From contig JADBXZ010000002.1 in NCBI GenBank assembly GCA_020403265.1, positions 211,413 to 275,412 of the forward strand: 64,000 bases of DNA. The letters run 5' to 3'. Within the stretch, counting starts at the first letter, position 1, and each line of letters begins with the position of its first letter. Positions 35,496 to 43,109 of this stretch are shown one piece after another. A model generated the notes under the pieces. That model was not told the origin of the DNA, ran no database searches, and saw nothing but the letters and a program-made list of their open reading frames with translations. The position numbers and the translations under genes were made by a program. The DNA is from Bacteroidota bacterium. Its GTDB lineage: Bacteria; Bacteroidota; Bacteroidia; B-17B0; Aurantibacillaceae.

Positions 35496-36270
35496 AAAAC
35501 GATTAATTCCTAAGTTGTTGTTAAAACCAATGCAGTTTGGAAGTTTAACTAAGTTAGTTCTGGTTACAACAGTGGGTTTTGATAAAACTATTAATGCCGG
35601 AGATCCTGTTTCTCAAGCGAAAATATATGAGGCACAAGCTGCCGATGAGTTAATTTTTATAAATATTGATTCGGAAAATGCTTCTCACGAAAAAGTTATT
35701 CAAATACTAAATAAAATTAGTGAAGAAATATTTATGCCGATAACAATTGGTGGTGGTATTAATTCTTTGAATTTAATTAGGGAATACTTAAAAAATGGTG
35801 CAGACAAGATCGCTGTAAATACCTATTCATTTAATAATCCAGATTTTATTAAAGAAGCAAGTGATGTATTCGGCGCTCAATGCATTGTTTGTAGTATTGA
35901 TTATAAAATTGAGGATAGCGAAGCCATTGTTTATATAAACAATGGAAAGACTAAGACTAATAAAACATTACTTGTTTGGGCTAAAGAATGTGAGAGCTTG
36001 GGTGCAGGAGAATTATTAATAACGAACATTGATCACGATGGGTCACACCTTGGATTGGATTTGGCTGAGTTAAAAAATGTGTGTAACGAGGTTAAAATAC
36101 CTGTTATTGCATCAGGGGGATGCGGTGTTGCGAAACATTTTATTGAAGGTTTTGAAGCCGGGGCGGACGCAGTAAGTGCCGGAACCTATTTTTGTTTTAA
36201 AGATCAGAATCCAATTCAAACTCGTTCCCATATAGCTAACGCTAATATTCCTATAAGATTGCATCAGTAG
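35488..36270 (+). CDS. HisF-like subunit of a sugar amidotransferase (D11-less, HisF2-like)
   Basis: A 260-residue HisF homologue in which the catalytic Asp11 is replaced: the sequence reads RLIPKLLLK with leucine at position 11. The second catalytic-type aspartate is kept (CSIDYK, D138 after a small insertion), as is NIDHDG (D182, D184). This CLLLK-like form is characteristic of the HisF2 branch tied to O-antigen amidotransferases, as I recall from Pseudomonas. Without Asp11 it should not make imidazole-glycerol phosphate, so it probably acts as an ammonia conduit or docking subunit. It completes the amidotransferase-HisH-HisF triplet. Confidence 0.85.
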   Translation: MLKKRLIPKLLLKPMQFGSLTKLVLVTTVGFDKTINAGDPVSQAKIYEAQAADELIFINIDSENASHEKVIQILNKISEEIFMPITIGGGINSLNLIREYLKNGADKIAVNTYSFNNPDFIKEASDVFGAQCIVCSIDYKIEDSEAIVYINNGKTKTNKTLLVWAKECESLGAGELLITNIDHDGSHLGLDLAELKNVCNEVKIPVIASGGCGVAKHFIEGFEAGADAVSAGTYFCFKDQNPIQTRSHIANANIPIRLHQ

Positions 36271-36271
36271 T

Positions 36272-36802
36272 ATGTTAGTTGGAAAAGATATTTATTTGAG
36301 GCCAATTGTTGAAGGCGATGCAACCCAGGAGTATGTCGATTGGTTGAACGACAAGGCAATTAATCAATATTTGGAGAGCAGATTTGTTCTAGCGACCATT
36401 CAAAATGTTAAAAAATTTATAGCAGATACAAACTCTAATTCAGCAAATTATTTTTTTGCTATATGCTTAAATAGCAATAAAAAGCATATCGGAAATATTA
36501 AATTAGGACCAATAAATAATTATCATAAGCGTGGAGATATTGGTTTAATGATAGGCGATAAGGAAAGGTGGGGCAAAGGTTATGCAACACAAGCAATTGG
36601 ATTAGTTGCCGATTTTGGATTAAATGAGCTGCAATTAAATAAAGTTACTGCCGGGTGTTATAGTAATAATAAAGCTTCTGAGCAATCGTTTTTGAAAAAT
36701 GGTTTTATAATTGAGGGTAGATTTAAAAATCATTTTATTGATGCAAATGGTGTTTGGGTAGATTTGATTTCTTTATCAAAATTAAATGGAAGCAATCAAT
36801 AA
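36272..36802 (+). CDS. GNAT N-acetyltransferase (PseH-like)
   Basis: A 176-residue GNAT protein of the RimJ/RimL-like branch. Seen: LRPIVEGDATQEYVDWLND at the start and the acetyl-CoA loop GKGYATQAIGL near 108-118 followed by KVTAGCYSNNKAS. PseH acetylates the 4-amino group made by PseC. Its place between the amidotransferase triplet and the SpsF block, in a PseB/PseC/NeuB context, makes PseH the best reading. A second, double GNAT protein at 39732 competes for that role, so the exact substrate is open. It overlaps the next gene by 17 bp. Confidence 0.75.
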   Translation: MLVGKDIYLRPIVEGDATQEYVDWLNDKAINQYLESRFVLATIQNVKKFIADTNSNSANYFFAICLNSNKKHIGNIKLGPINNYHKRGDIGLMIGDKERWGKGYATQAIGLVADFGLNELQLNKVTAGCYSNNKASEQSFLKNGFIIEGRFKNHFIDANGVWVDLISLSKLNGSNQ

Positions 36803-37658
36803 ATTAATATTGGGCGCTGTTCAGCTTGGCTTAAAATACGGAATTAATAACCTTAATAATAAACTATCAGAAACACAGGTGTTTGAAATTCTTAATGTAG
36901 CAAAAAGCAACGGGGTTAATATACTAGATACGGCTAATGCCTATGGGGACGCCAACACACTAATTGGGAATTTCCATAAAATTAACCAACCCTTTAATCT
37001 AATCAATAAGTTTAGCAATAATATCAATTCGCTGAATGATGAACTTACTAAATTGAAGGTTACAAGTTTTCATTCATACTTATTTCATAAGTTTTCAGAT
37101 TTTGAAAACTGTTCTAATGAATTGTATGAAAGATTAATTCAAGCAAAACAAAACCATAAAATCAAAAATATAGGAGTATCAATCTATACTAATTCGGAAT
37201 TTGAAACAGCACTCAATTGTGATTGGATTGACGTAGTACAGATTCCATATAATGTTTTAGATAATTGGAATTTAAAGAGCCATTTAATTTTAAAAGCGAA
37301 ATCAAAGAATAAATTAATCCATAATCGTTCTATTTTTTTACAGGGATTATTATTTATGAACGAGGCCAATATTCCTGAAAAATTGAAGCCATTAATGGGC
37401 CTGATTCATCAAATAAGGAGTATTTGTTTGGATAACAGTATTTCAATAAACGAATTATGCTTGGCATATTCGTTTAACAATAAAAGTATTGATGGCGTTA
37501 TGTTTGGTGTGGATACTAAGGAACAGCTTCAACAAAATTTGGACTTACTTTCTAATATCACTAAACTCAATGTAGTAAAAGCAACCGAAGAGGTTAACGA
37601 AAAAATTAGAGTTAATATTGATTTACAACCTTTACTTAATCCCGTAAACTGGAACTGA
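36786..37658 (+). CDS. aldo/keto reductase in the nonulosonate block
   Basis: A 290-residue aldo-keto reductase with the catalytic tetrad visible: D48 and Y53 in LDTANAYG, K75 in INKFSN, and H101 in YLFHKFS. The fold is a NAD(P)H-dependent barrel that interconverts carbonyls and alcohols. No canonical Pse or Leg step needs this enzyme. It is followed by an SpsF-type cytidylyltransferase and a class III aminotransferase, so it may act on the side chain of a nonulosonic acid or a small acyl donor. Overlaps with both neighbours show it is co-translated with them. Confidence 0.82.
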   Translation: MEAINKLILGAVQLGLKYGINNLNNKLSETQVFEILNVAKSNGVNILDTANAYGDANTLIGNFHKINQPFNLINKFSNNINSLNDELTKLKVTSFHSYLFHKFSDFENCSNELYERLIQAKQNHKIKNIGVSIYTNSEFETALNCDWIDVVQIPYNVLDNWNLKSHLILKAKSKNKLIHNRSIFLQGLLFMNEANIPEKLKPLMGLIHQIRSICLDNSISINELCLAYSFNNKSIDGVMFGVDTKEQLQQNLDLLSNITKLNVVKATEEVNEKIRVNIDLQPLLNPVNWN

Positions 37659-38410
37659 TGAATGTTATTGCCATTACACAAGCTCGTATGTCATCAACAC
37701 GATTGCCAGGCAAGGTACTTAAAACAATAAATGGGAAAGAACTGGTTAAAATACATTTTGAGCGAGTTTCAAAATCAAAGTTGATATCAAAGCATATTCT
37801 CGCTACAAGTAATAAAAGTACGGATGATGCCCTTGCGATTTTCGCTCAAAGAAATGGAATAGAGTTCTTTAGGGGTGATGAAAATGATGTTTTAAAGAGA
37901 TACATAGATTGTCTAGCGAATCTTTCGGATGTTGATTACATCGTTAGATTGACAGCCGATTGTCCTCTAATTGACGCTGAAGTTGTTGACGAATGTATAA
38001 AGCTCATAATGGATAACAAATTGGATTATGTAAGTAATTGTATTGAACCTACTTTTCCTGACGGAATTGATGTGGAAGTTTTTACCTATAATTCATTGGT
38101 TAGGGCCCATAAGGCGTCAACATTAAACTCTGATAGAGAGCACGTAACACCTTTTATTTGGAGAAACAGTAATATTAAAGGAAGGAGTTTGTTTAGGGCA
38201 ATTACTCTTAAGAACAACGTAGATTATTCAAAAGTTCGATTGACAGTTGATGAACCACAGGACTTTGATTTGGTTAAAAATTTAATAGATGAATTTGGCA
38301 CAAACAAATCATGGAAGTTATACGCAGACCATGTTTTGCAAAACAAAATTACGCTTAATTCTAATTTCACAAGAAACGAAGGCTATCAAAAATCCTTAGA
38401 GAAAGATTAA
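37658..38410 (+). CDS. spsF: SpsF-family cytidylyltransferase
   Basis: A 250-residue nucleotidyltransferase of the SpsF type. The diagnostic start is ITQARMSSTRLPGKVL (6-21), followed by RLTADCPLID and HVTPFIW. SpsF resembles CMP-sialate synthases (NeuA) and in spore-coat clusters follows a NeuB-like SpsE and an acetyltransferase SpsD. Here it replaces the PseF/LegF-type enzyme, which would start with an IPARGGSK motif. It is the only candidate in the window for activating the NeuB-family product as a CMP sugar. Function is inferred from family and neighbours. Confidence 0.8.
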   Translation: MNVIAITQARMSSTRLPGKVLKTINGKELVKIHFERVSKSKLISKHILATSNKSTDDALAIFAQRNGIEFFRGDENDVLKRYIDCLANLSDVDYIVRLTADCPLIDAEVVDECIKLIMDNKLDYVSNCIEPTFPDGIDVEVFTYNSLVRAHKASTLNSDREHVTPFIWRNSNIKGRSLFRAITLKNNVDYSKVRLTVDEPQDFDLVKNLIDEFGTNKSWKLYADHVLQNKITLNSNFTRNEGYQKSLEKD

Positions 38411-38411
38411 T

Positions 38412-39731
38412 ATGATCTCAAATTATAAAAATTCGGAAATATACCGATCTAAAATTCATGATTTAATTCCAGGAGGCGCACACACGTATAGTAAAGGTGA
38501 TGATCAATTTCCACTACTGTCGCCAGCTGCCATTAAACGTGGCAAGGGTGCATATGTTTGGGATGTTGATGATAATCAATTTTTAGATTGCTCAATGGGT
38601 TTAACCTCAGTTGGATTGGGACATGCTTATGAACCTGTGTTAGAAGCTGTTCGTAGGGAGCTCGAACTTGGTGTCAATTTTCAGAGACCATCTTATATTG
38701 AATTAGAAATGGCAGAAAAATTTTTATCATTAATTCCTCAACATCAGATGATAAAGTTCGCCAAAAATGGATCGATTGTTACCACAGCTGCAGTTAAATT
38801 AGCTAGGGCATATACAAATCGAAAATTAGTTGCTTTTCCTTTTGATCATCCATTTTATAGTTATGATGACTGGTTCATTGGAACGACATTAGGAAACAAG
38901 GGTGTTCCCGAAGAAATTACAGCCTTGTCTGTAACATATAAGTCTGATGATTTAAATTCTTTAAAGGAAATATTTGCAAAGTATCCAAATCAAATAGCAT
39001 GTGTAATTTCTGAACCTGAAAAATGGACACCTTTGCCTCCTAACTATCTGGAAGATGCAATTAAGTTTGTTCAAAGTCAGGGTTCAGTATATATATTGGA
39101 TGAAATGATTACCGGCTTCAAAACAGATTTACCGGGTTCTATTAAAAAATATAATGTTTCACCTGACATTGCCACTTGGGGCAAAGGAATTGCTAATGGT
39201 TTTTCTTTTTCTTGCATGACGGGTAAAAAGGAGATTATGGAAATTGGCGGCATCAGGAAGGAAGGTAGTGAACGAGTGTTTTTAACCTCTACTACTCATG
39301 GTGGCGAAACCCATGCTATTGCAGCAGGTATCTCCACAATAAACGAGTATCAAAACAAAAATGTTATCCAACATAATCACAAAATAGGTAAACTATTGTT
39401 ATCATCTTGTAAAGAACTAATTACAAAGCATAATTTGCAGGACTATATTGAGGTTTTAGGAGATAATTGGATGCAAGTTTTTGTTTATAGAAATAAAAAT
39501 AAAGAAGTGTGTATGGGCATGCGAACTTTTTTCATGCAAGAAATGATTAAAAGGGGAGTATTATTTCAAACAGCATTTGTCCCTTGTTTTTCGCATAATG
39601 AGCAGGATATAATGTTCTTTTGTTCTCAATTTGAGGAATGCTTGAAATTATATCAAAATGCCTTAACAGATGGATATCAGGCGCATTTAATTGGGCAGCC
39701 AACGAAACCGGTTTTTAGAAAATACAACTAA
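38412..39731 (+). CDS. class III PLP aminotransferase (glutamate-1-semialdehyde aminomutase-like)
   Basis: A 439-residue class III aminotransferase. Seen: IPGGAHTYSKGDDQFP (19-34), a FAKNGSIVTTAAVKLAR cofactor stretch (116-132), the PLP aspartate in YILDEMITGFK (D230) and the Schiff-base lysine K258 in TWGKGIANG. It resembles HemL/GSA aminomutase in outline, but the sugar context argues against heme synthesis. Such enzymes can aminate an aldehyde or ketone, so it could act after the neighbouring aldo-keto reductase. An extra amino group on a nonulosonic acid side chain is a possible outcome (inference). Confidence 0.82.
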   Translation: MISNYKNSEIYRSKIHDLIPGGAHTYSKGDDQFPLLSPAAIKRGKGAYVWDVDDNQFLDCSMGLTSVGLGHAYEPVLEAVRRELELGVNFQRPSYIELEMAEKFLSLIPQHQMIKFAKNGSIVTTAAVKLARAYTNRKLVAFPFDHPFYSYDDWFIGTTLGNKGVPEEITALSVTYKSDDLNSLKEIFAKYPNQIACVISEPEKWTPLPPNYLEDAIKFVQSQGSVYILDEMITGFKTDLPGSIKKYNVSPDIATWGKGIANGFSFSCMTGKKEIMEIGGIRKEGSERVFLTSTTHGGETHAIAAGISTINEYQNKNVIQHNHKIGKLLLSSCKELITKHNLQDYIEVLGDNWMQVFVYRNKNKEVCMGMRTFFMQEMIKRGVLFQTAFVPCFSHNEQDIMFFCSQFEECLKLYQNALTDGYQAHLIGQPTKPVFRKYN

Positions 39732-40751
39732 TTGATTTTTGAAACGACATATAAATGTTTGAGTAAAAGCATTTTTACTACGAATGAGTATAAGCTAATA
39801 CCAATACGTTATAACGATAGGGAGGCTATAAGAAATTGGAGAAATGAACAGATACATTTGTTGCGCCAATCTAAAGAGTTAACAAGTAAAGAGCAGGATA
39901 ACTATTTTGAGACTGTTGTTGCTAATTTGTTCGTGCAAGAGAATCCTAAACAATTGCTATTTAGTTTTTTAAAAGACAATGAATTAATAGGATACGGCGG
40001 ATTAGTTCACATTGACTGGGATAATAAGAATGCAGAGATCTCATTTCTAACACCTAAATCCAGAACAATTAACGCTGAGACTTTTGAAAGCGATTGGTCG
40101 ATTTATCTGAAGTTAATTAAAAGTGTAGCTACTAAATTGAATTTCATTAAGATTTTTACATACGCTTATTCAATAAGGACAAATCTTTTTCCTATTATTG
40201 AGAAAAGCAACTTTATCAAGGAAGCGACTTTGCGAAGTCATGTCGTAATACATTCCAAAAAATACGATGTAGTTTATCACAGTTATTTTTGTGATGAGTT
40301 ATCTTTTCGCAATGCAGATCAGGAAGATTTAATGATTTACTATAATTGGACAAATGATGCGGAGGTTAGGAAATACTCTTATAATTCAAATCCTGTTAAT
40401 TTGGAATCACATACTGCTTGGTTTCAAAGAAAAATACAGGACCCAAATGTATTAATGTTGATATTTGCCAACTCCAGAAATGAGCTTATTGGACAAGCTA
40501 GAATTGAATCAACTAATGAAGAATCAATAATTGGTGTTTCTGTTGATGTAAATCATCGTGGAAAAGGATATGCTTCAAGGATAATAGAACTGACTTCAGC
40601 GAAGTTCTATGAAATGACAAAGAAATCAATTTCTGCTTATATAAAAGTAGAGAATATTGCTTCAATAAAAGCTTTTGAAGAGGCAGGTTATGGTAATAAA
40701 ATGCTTGTAAATATTCAAGGTAACGAGAGTTTAAAATTAACTTATAAGTAA
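39732..40751 (+). CDS. tandem GNAT-domain acetyltransferase
   Basis: A 339-residue protein with two GNAT-like halves. The N-terminal half (about 20-165) has LIPIRYNDREAIRNWRNE and ends SNFIKEATLRSHVV; the C-terminal half (about 168-335) has SFRNADQEDLMIYYNWTND and an acetyl-CoA loop HRGKGYASRI, then FEEAGYG. Only the C-terminal half shows a clear P-loop for acetyl-CoA, so the N-terminal half may be inactive. It starts with TTG right after the aminotransferase stop and precedes the NeuB-family gene. It may acetylate the amine made by the class III aminotransferase or act as PseH. Confidence 0.75.
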   Translation: MIFETTYKCLSKSIFTTNEYKLIPIRYNDREAIRNWRNEQIHLLRQSKELTSKEQDNYFETVVANLFVQENPKQLLFSFLKDNELIGYGGLVHIDWDNKNAEISFLTPKSRTINAETFESDWSIYLKLIKSVATKLNFIKIFTYAYSIRTNLFPIIEKSNFIKEATLRSHVVIHSKKYDVVYHSYFCDELSFRNADQEDLMIYYNWTNDAEVRKYSYNSNPVNLESHTAWFQRKIQDPNVLMLIFANSRNELIGQARIESTNEESIIGVSVDVNHRGKGYASRIIELTSAKFYEMTKKSISAYIKVENIASIKAFEEAGYGNKMLVNIQGNESLKLTYK

Positions 40752-41789
40752 ATGGAATTTAAAATTGGAAATACATTAATTGGTAATGCGCACAAACCGT
40801 TTATTATTGCAGAGATGAGCGGTAATCATAATCAATCAATCGATAGAGCTCTTCGAATTGTTGATGCTGCTGCCTCCTGCGGTGCAGATGCGATTAAACT
40901 GCAGACTTATACCGCAGATACAATTACAATGAAAGGGGCTTATACGATAAACGATCCAAACTCATTATGGAATGGAAAGGAATTACATGATTTGTATAAG
41001 GAGGCCTACACTCCTTGGGAGTGGCATAAAGAAATTTTTGAACATGCAAAGCGTAAAGGAATTTTAGCATTTAGCTCTCCGTTTGATGAAACAGCTGTAG
41101 ACTTTTTAGAATCATTGGATTGTCCGGCATATAAAATTGCATCATTTGAAAATACCCATTTGCCATTGATAAAAAAGGTGGCTCAAACAGGTAAACCAGT
41201 TATTGTTTCTACCGGCGTCTCTTCTATAGCTGAAATTGATGAAGCAGTACAAACACTAAAGTTAAATAGCTGTACGAATTTTGCTTTGTTAAAGTGTACA
41301 AGTACATACCCTGCTAGCCCTGAAAATACAAACCTCCTTACGATTCCTCACTTAAGGAGTTTACACAAATGCATTGTGGGCTTATCAGATCATACAATGG
41401 GTATTGGCGCAAGTGTTGCTGCCGTGGCTCTGGGAGCATCTATTATTGAAAAGCATTTCACCTTAAACCGCGCTGATGGTGGTGTTGACTCGGCTTTTTC
41501 ACTTGAACCAGATGAGTTAAAAGCTTTAGTAATAGAAACTGAACGTGCGCATTTGGCATTAGGTGAAGTAAAGTATGGAGTTCAAACCAGTGAAGAAAAA
41601 AGTCGGTTTTTTAAGAGATCAATTTATGCAAGTGAGGATATTGCTCCCGGTGAGATTTTTTCGGAAAAGAATTTAAAAATTATCAGACCCGGTGATGGAT
41701 TAGCGCCAAAGTACTGGGATTTAATTATTGGTCATAAATGCAGTAAAGCTATTAAAAAGGGCACACCAATAACATTTGAACTAATTTGA
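40752..41789 (+). CDS. pseI: NeuB/PseI-family nonulosonate synthase
   Basis: A 345-residue NeuB-family enzyme: a (beta/alpha)8 catalytic domain starting FIIAEMSGNHNQSIDRAL, with KLQTYTADTITM, KIASFE, KCTSTYPA and GLSDHTMG motifs, and a C-terminal SAF/antifreeze-like domain from about residue 285 (RSIYASEDI, IIRPGDGLAP). It condenses PEP with a 2,4-diacetamido-6-deoxy hexose to give pseudaminic or a related nonulosonic acid. PseB, PseC and GNAT genes upstream favour the Pse stereochemistry. It is the only NeuB-type synthase in the window. No gene for the UDP-hydrolysing PseG step was found. Confidence 0.92.
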   Translation: MEFKIGNTLIGNAHKPFIIAEMSGNHNQSIDRALRIVDAAASCGADAIKLQTYTADTITMKGAYTINDPNSLWNGKELHDLYKEAYTPWEWHKEIFEHAKRKGILAFSSPFDETAVDFLESLDCPAYKIASFENTHLPLIKKVAQTGKPVIVSTGVSSIAEIDEAVQTLKLNSCTNFALLKCTSTYPASPENTNLLTIPHLRSLHKCIVGLSDHTMGIGASVAAVALGASIIEKHFTLNRADGGVDSAFSLEPDELKALVIETERAHLALGEVKYGVQTSEEKSRFFKRSIYASEDIAPGEIFSEKNLKIIRPGDGLAPKYWDLIIGHKCSKAIKKGTPITFELI

Positions 41790-41798
41790 TCTTAAATC

Positions 41799-43103
41799 GT
41801 GCTATTATTATACATACATTACTTTTTTTATTCTAATTTTTTATTTAAGGCAAATATAAAAGGTAACAAAATTCTTTATTATTCTGGAAAATCCCTCAAT
41901 CAAATTACTTTTCGTTTGCCCAAAAACTTTGATTCTAATTGGTTTTCTACAGTCCTAATTTTTAAAGGAATTTTTTCAAATTTATTCAAAAATAATACGG
42001 CGGAGTTTTTCTCTGATTCGAATTCTGTGTTTTTTGATTCAAGTCCAAACAGTAAAGAAATACGTAAAAATTATCTGAAGCAATTAATCAAGGAAAACAA
42101 TATAGGTAGTATTTATAAAAACGAATTACTAATTTTTTCAGGCATATTGAATACTGTTCAAATTGTGGTCTTCTCCATCTTATTTTTACCTTTTATTTTT
42201 ATTTTTAGTTTATTCAAAGCGGACAAAAAGCATTTACCGTTTTTGTTTCAGGAGGCAGTAGAATGTTACAATTTGATATCTTCTTTTAAAAAAAACAGCA
42301 TAAATAATGTTCATTATTTTTCAATATTTGAGCGCGACGCTAATTTGTGTGCTTATTTGTTAATGAAAAGCAAAATCTACGTCAATAAAATTCCTTCTGA
42401 GGTTCCTTTGTTTATTTATAATTCAACAATAGTTGCTGATAAACTATCTTTTTGTTTTGCATATCAAAAGGAGGAATTTGAATGTTTTAAGGATACGATG
42501 TTTGTAAATGAAACTCAGGATTGGTGCCCTGAGTTAATTTTTAATGCGCCTCAGCGTTTTTTCCAAGCAAGAAAGAAAGTAGAATCGGAGAGGTTTAGTT
42601 ATGATTTAGGATTCTATTCAAGTGGGAATTGGTTAAGGAAAATGCTTGGAGACGCAGAATTAGAGACTAATGATGCAGAAAATGAATTAATTATAATAAA
42701 GAAATTAGTCGAAATTTCAGAAAAAAATAATTTAAACTTAAGGGTTTATTGCCACCCCATAGAGAAAAGAAATCCCGAAAAGACAATGAGTTTTTATGCT
42801 CAGTTTAAAAGTTCAAGTTTCTCATTAGCTGCATTTAACAAGTCTTCCATAGAGGAGTTTGATGAAGTTAATATTGCAGTATCACTCCTAAGTACTTTAA
42901 TGTATGAGCGGATTTATTTCGGATTTAAAACACTTTTAGTGCCATTAGGATTCGACGGATTTCCCTTGCAGAACTCAGGTTTAAGTAACATATGTGTTAA
43001 GAGTATATATGACTTGGAAGGTATGATTTTAAAGAGTAAGTCTATTTCGACTAAAGAATTTTTTACAACCAAAAAAATAAGTAATTATACCACAATTATC
43101 TAA
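41799..43103 (+). CDS. unassigned protein, possible GT-B nonulosonate transferase
   Basis: A 434-residue protein with no family I can name confidently. It has one hydrophobic segment at about 112-138. The C-terminal half contains YCHP (H319-P320) and VSLLST (S365-T366), a spacing like the HP and SS/ST motifs of bacterial sialyltransferases; the 8914 protein has the same pairing. It directly follows the NeuB-family gene, which would suit a transferase using the CMP-nonulosonate. The start is GTG. A membrane-associated glycan transferase is the best guess, held with low confidence. Confidence 0.4.
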   Translation: MLLLYIHYFFYSNFLFKANIKGNKILYYSGKSLNQITFRLPKNFDSNWFSTVLIFKGIFSNLFKNNTAEFFSDSNSVFFDSSPNSKEIRKNYLKQLIKENNIGSIYKNELLIFSGILNTVQIVVFSILFLPFIFIFSLFKADKKHLPFLFQEAVECYNLISSFKKNSINNVHYFSIFERDANLCAYLLMKSKIYVNKIPSEVPLFIYNSTIVADKLSFCFAYQKEEFECFKDTMFVNETQDWCPELIFNAPQRFFQARKKVESERFSYDLGFYSSGNWLRKMLGDAELETNDAENELIIIKKLVEISEKNNLNLRVYCHPIEKRNPEKTMSFYAQFKSSSFSLAAFNKSSIEEFDEVNIAVSLLSTLMYERIYFGFKTLLVPLGFDGFPLQNSGLSNICVKSIYDLEGMILKSKSISTKEFFTTKKISNYTTII

Positions 43104-43109
43104 TCACAA

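Noticed and set aside
37658..38410. PseF-type CMP-pseudaminate synthase
   Set aside because: The N-terminus reads QARMSSTRLPGK, the SpsF signature, not the IPARGGSKR-like motif of PseF/NeuA; called SpsF-family instead.
38412..39731. hemL glutamate-1-semialdehyde aminomutase for heme synthesis
   Set aside because: The fold matches, but it is embedded among nonulosonate genes with zero spacing and its substrate-side motifs differ from HemL as I recall it.
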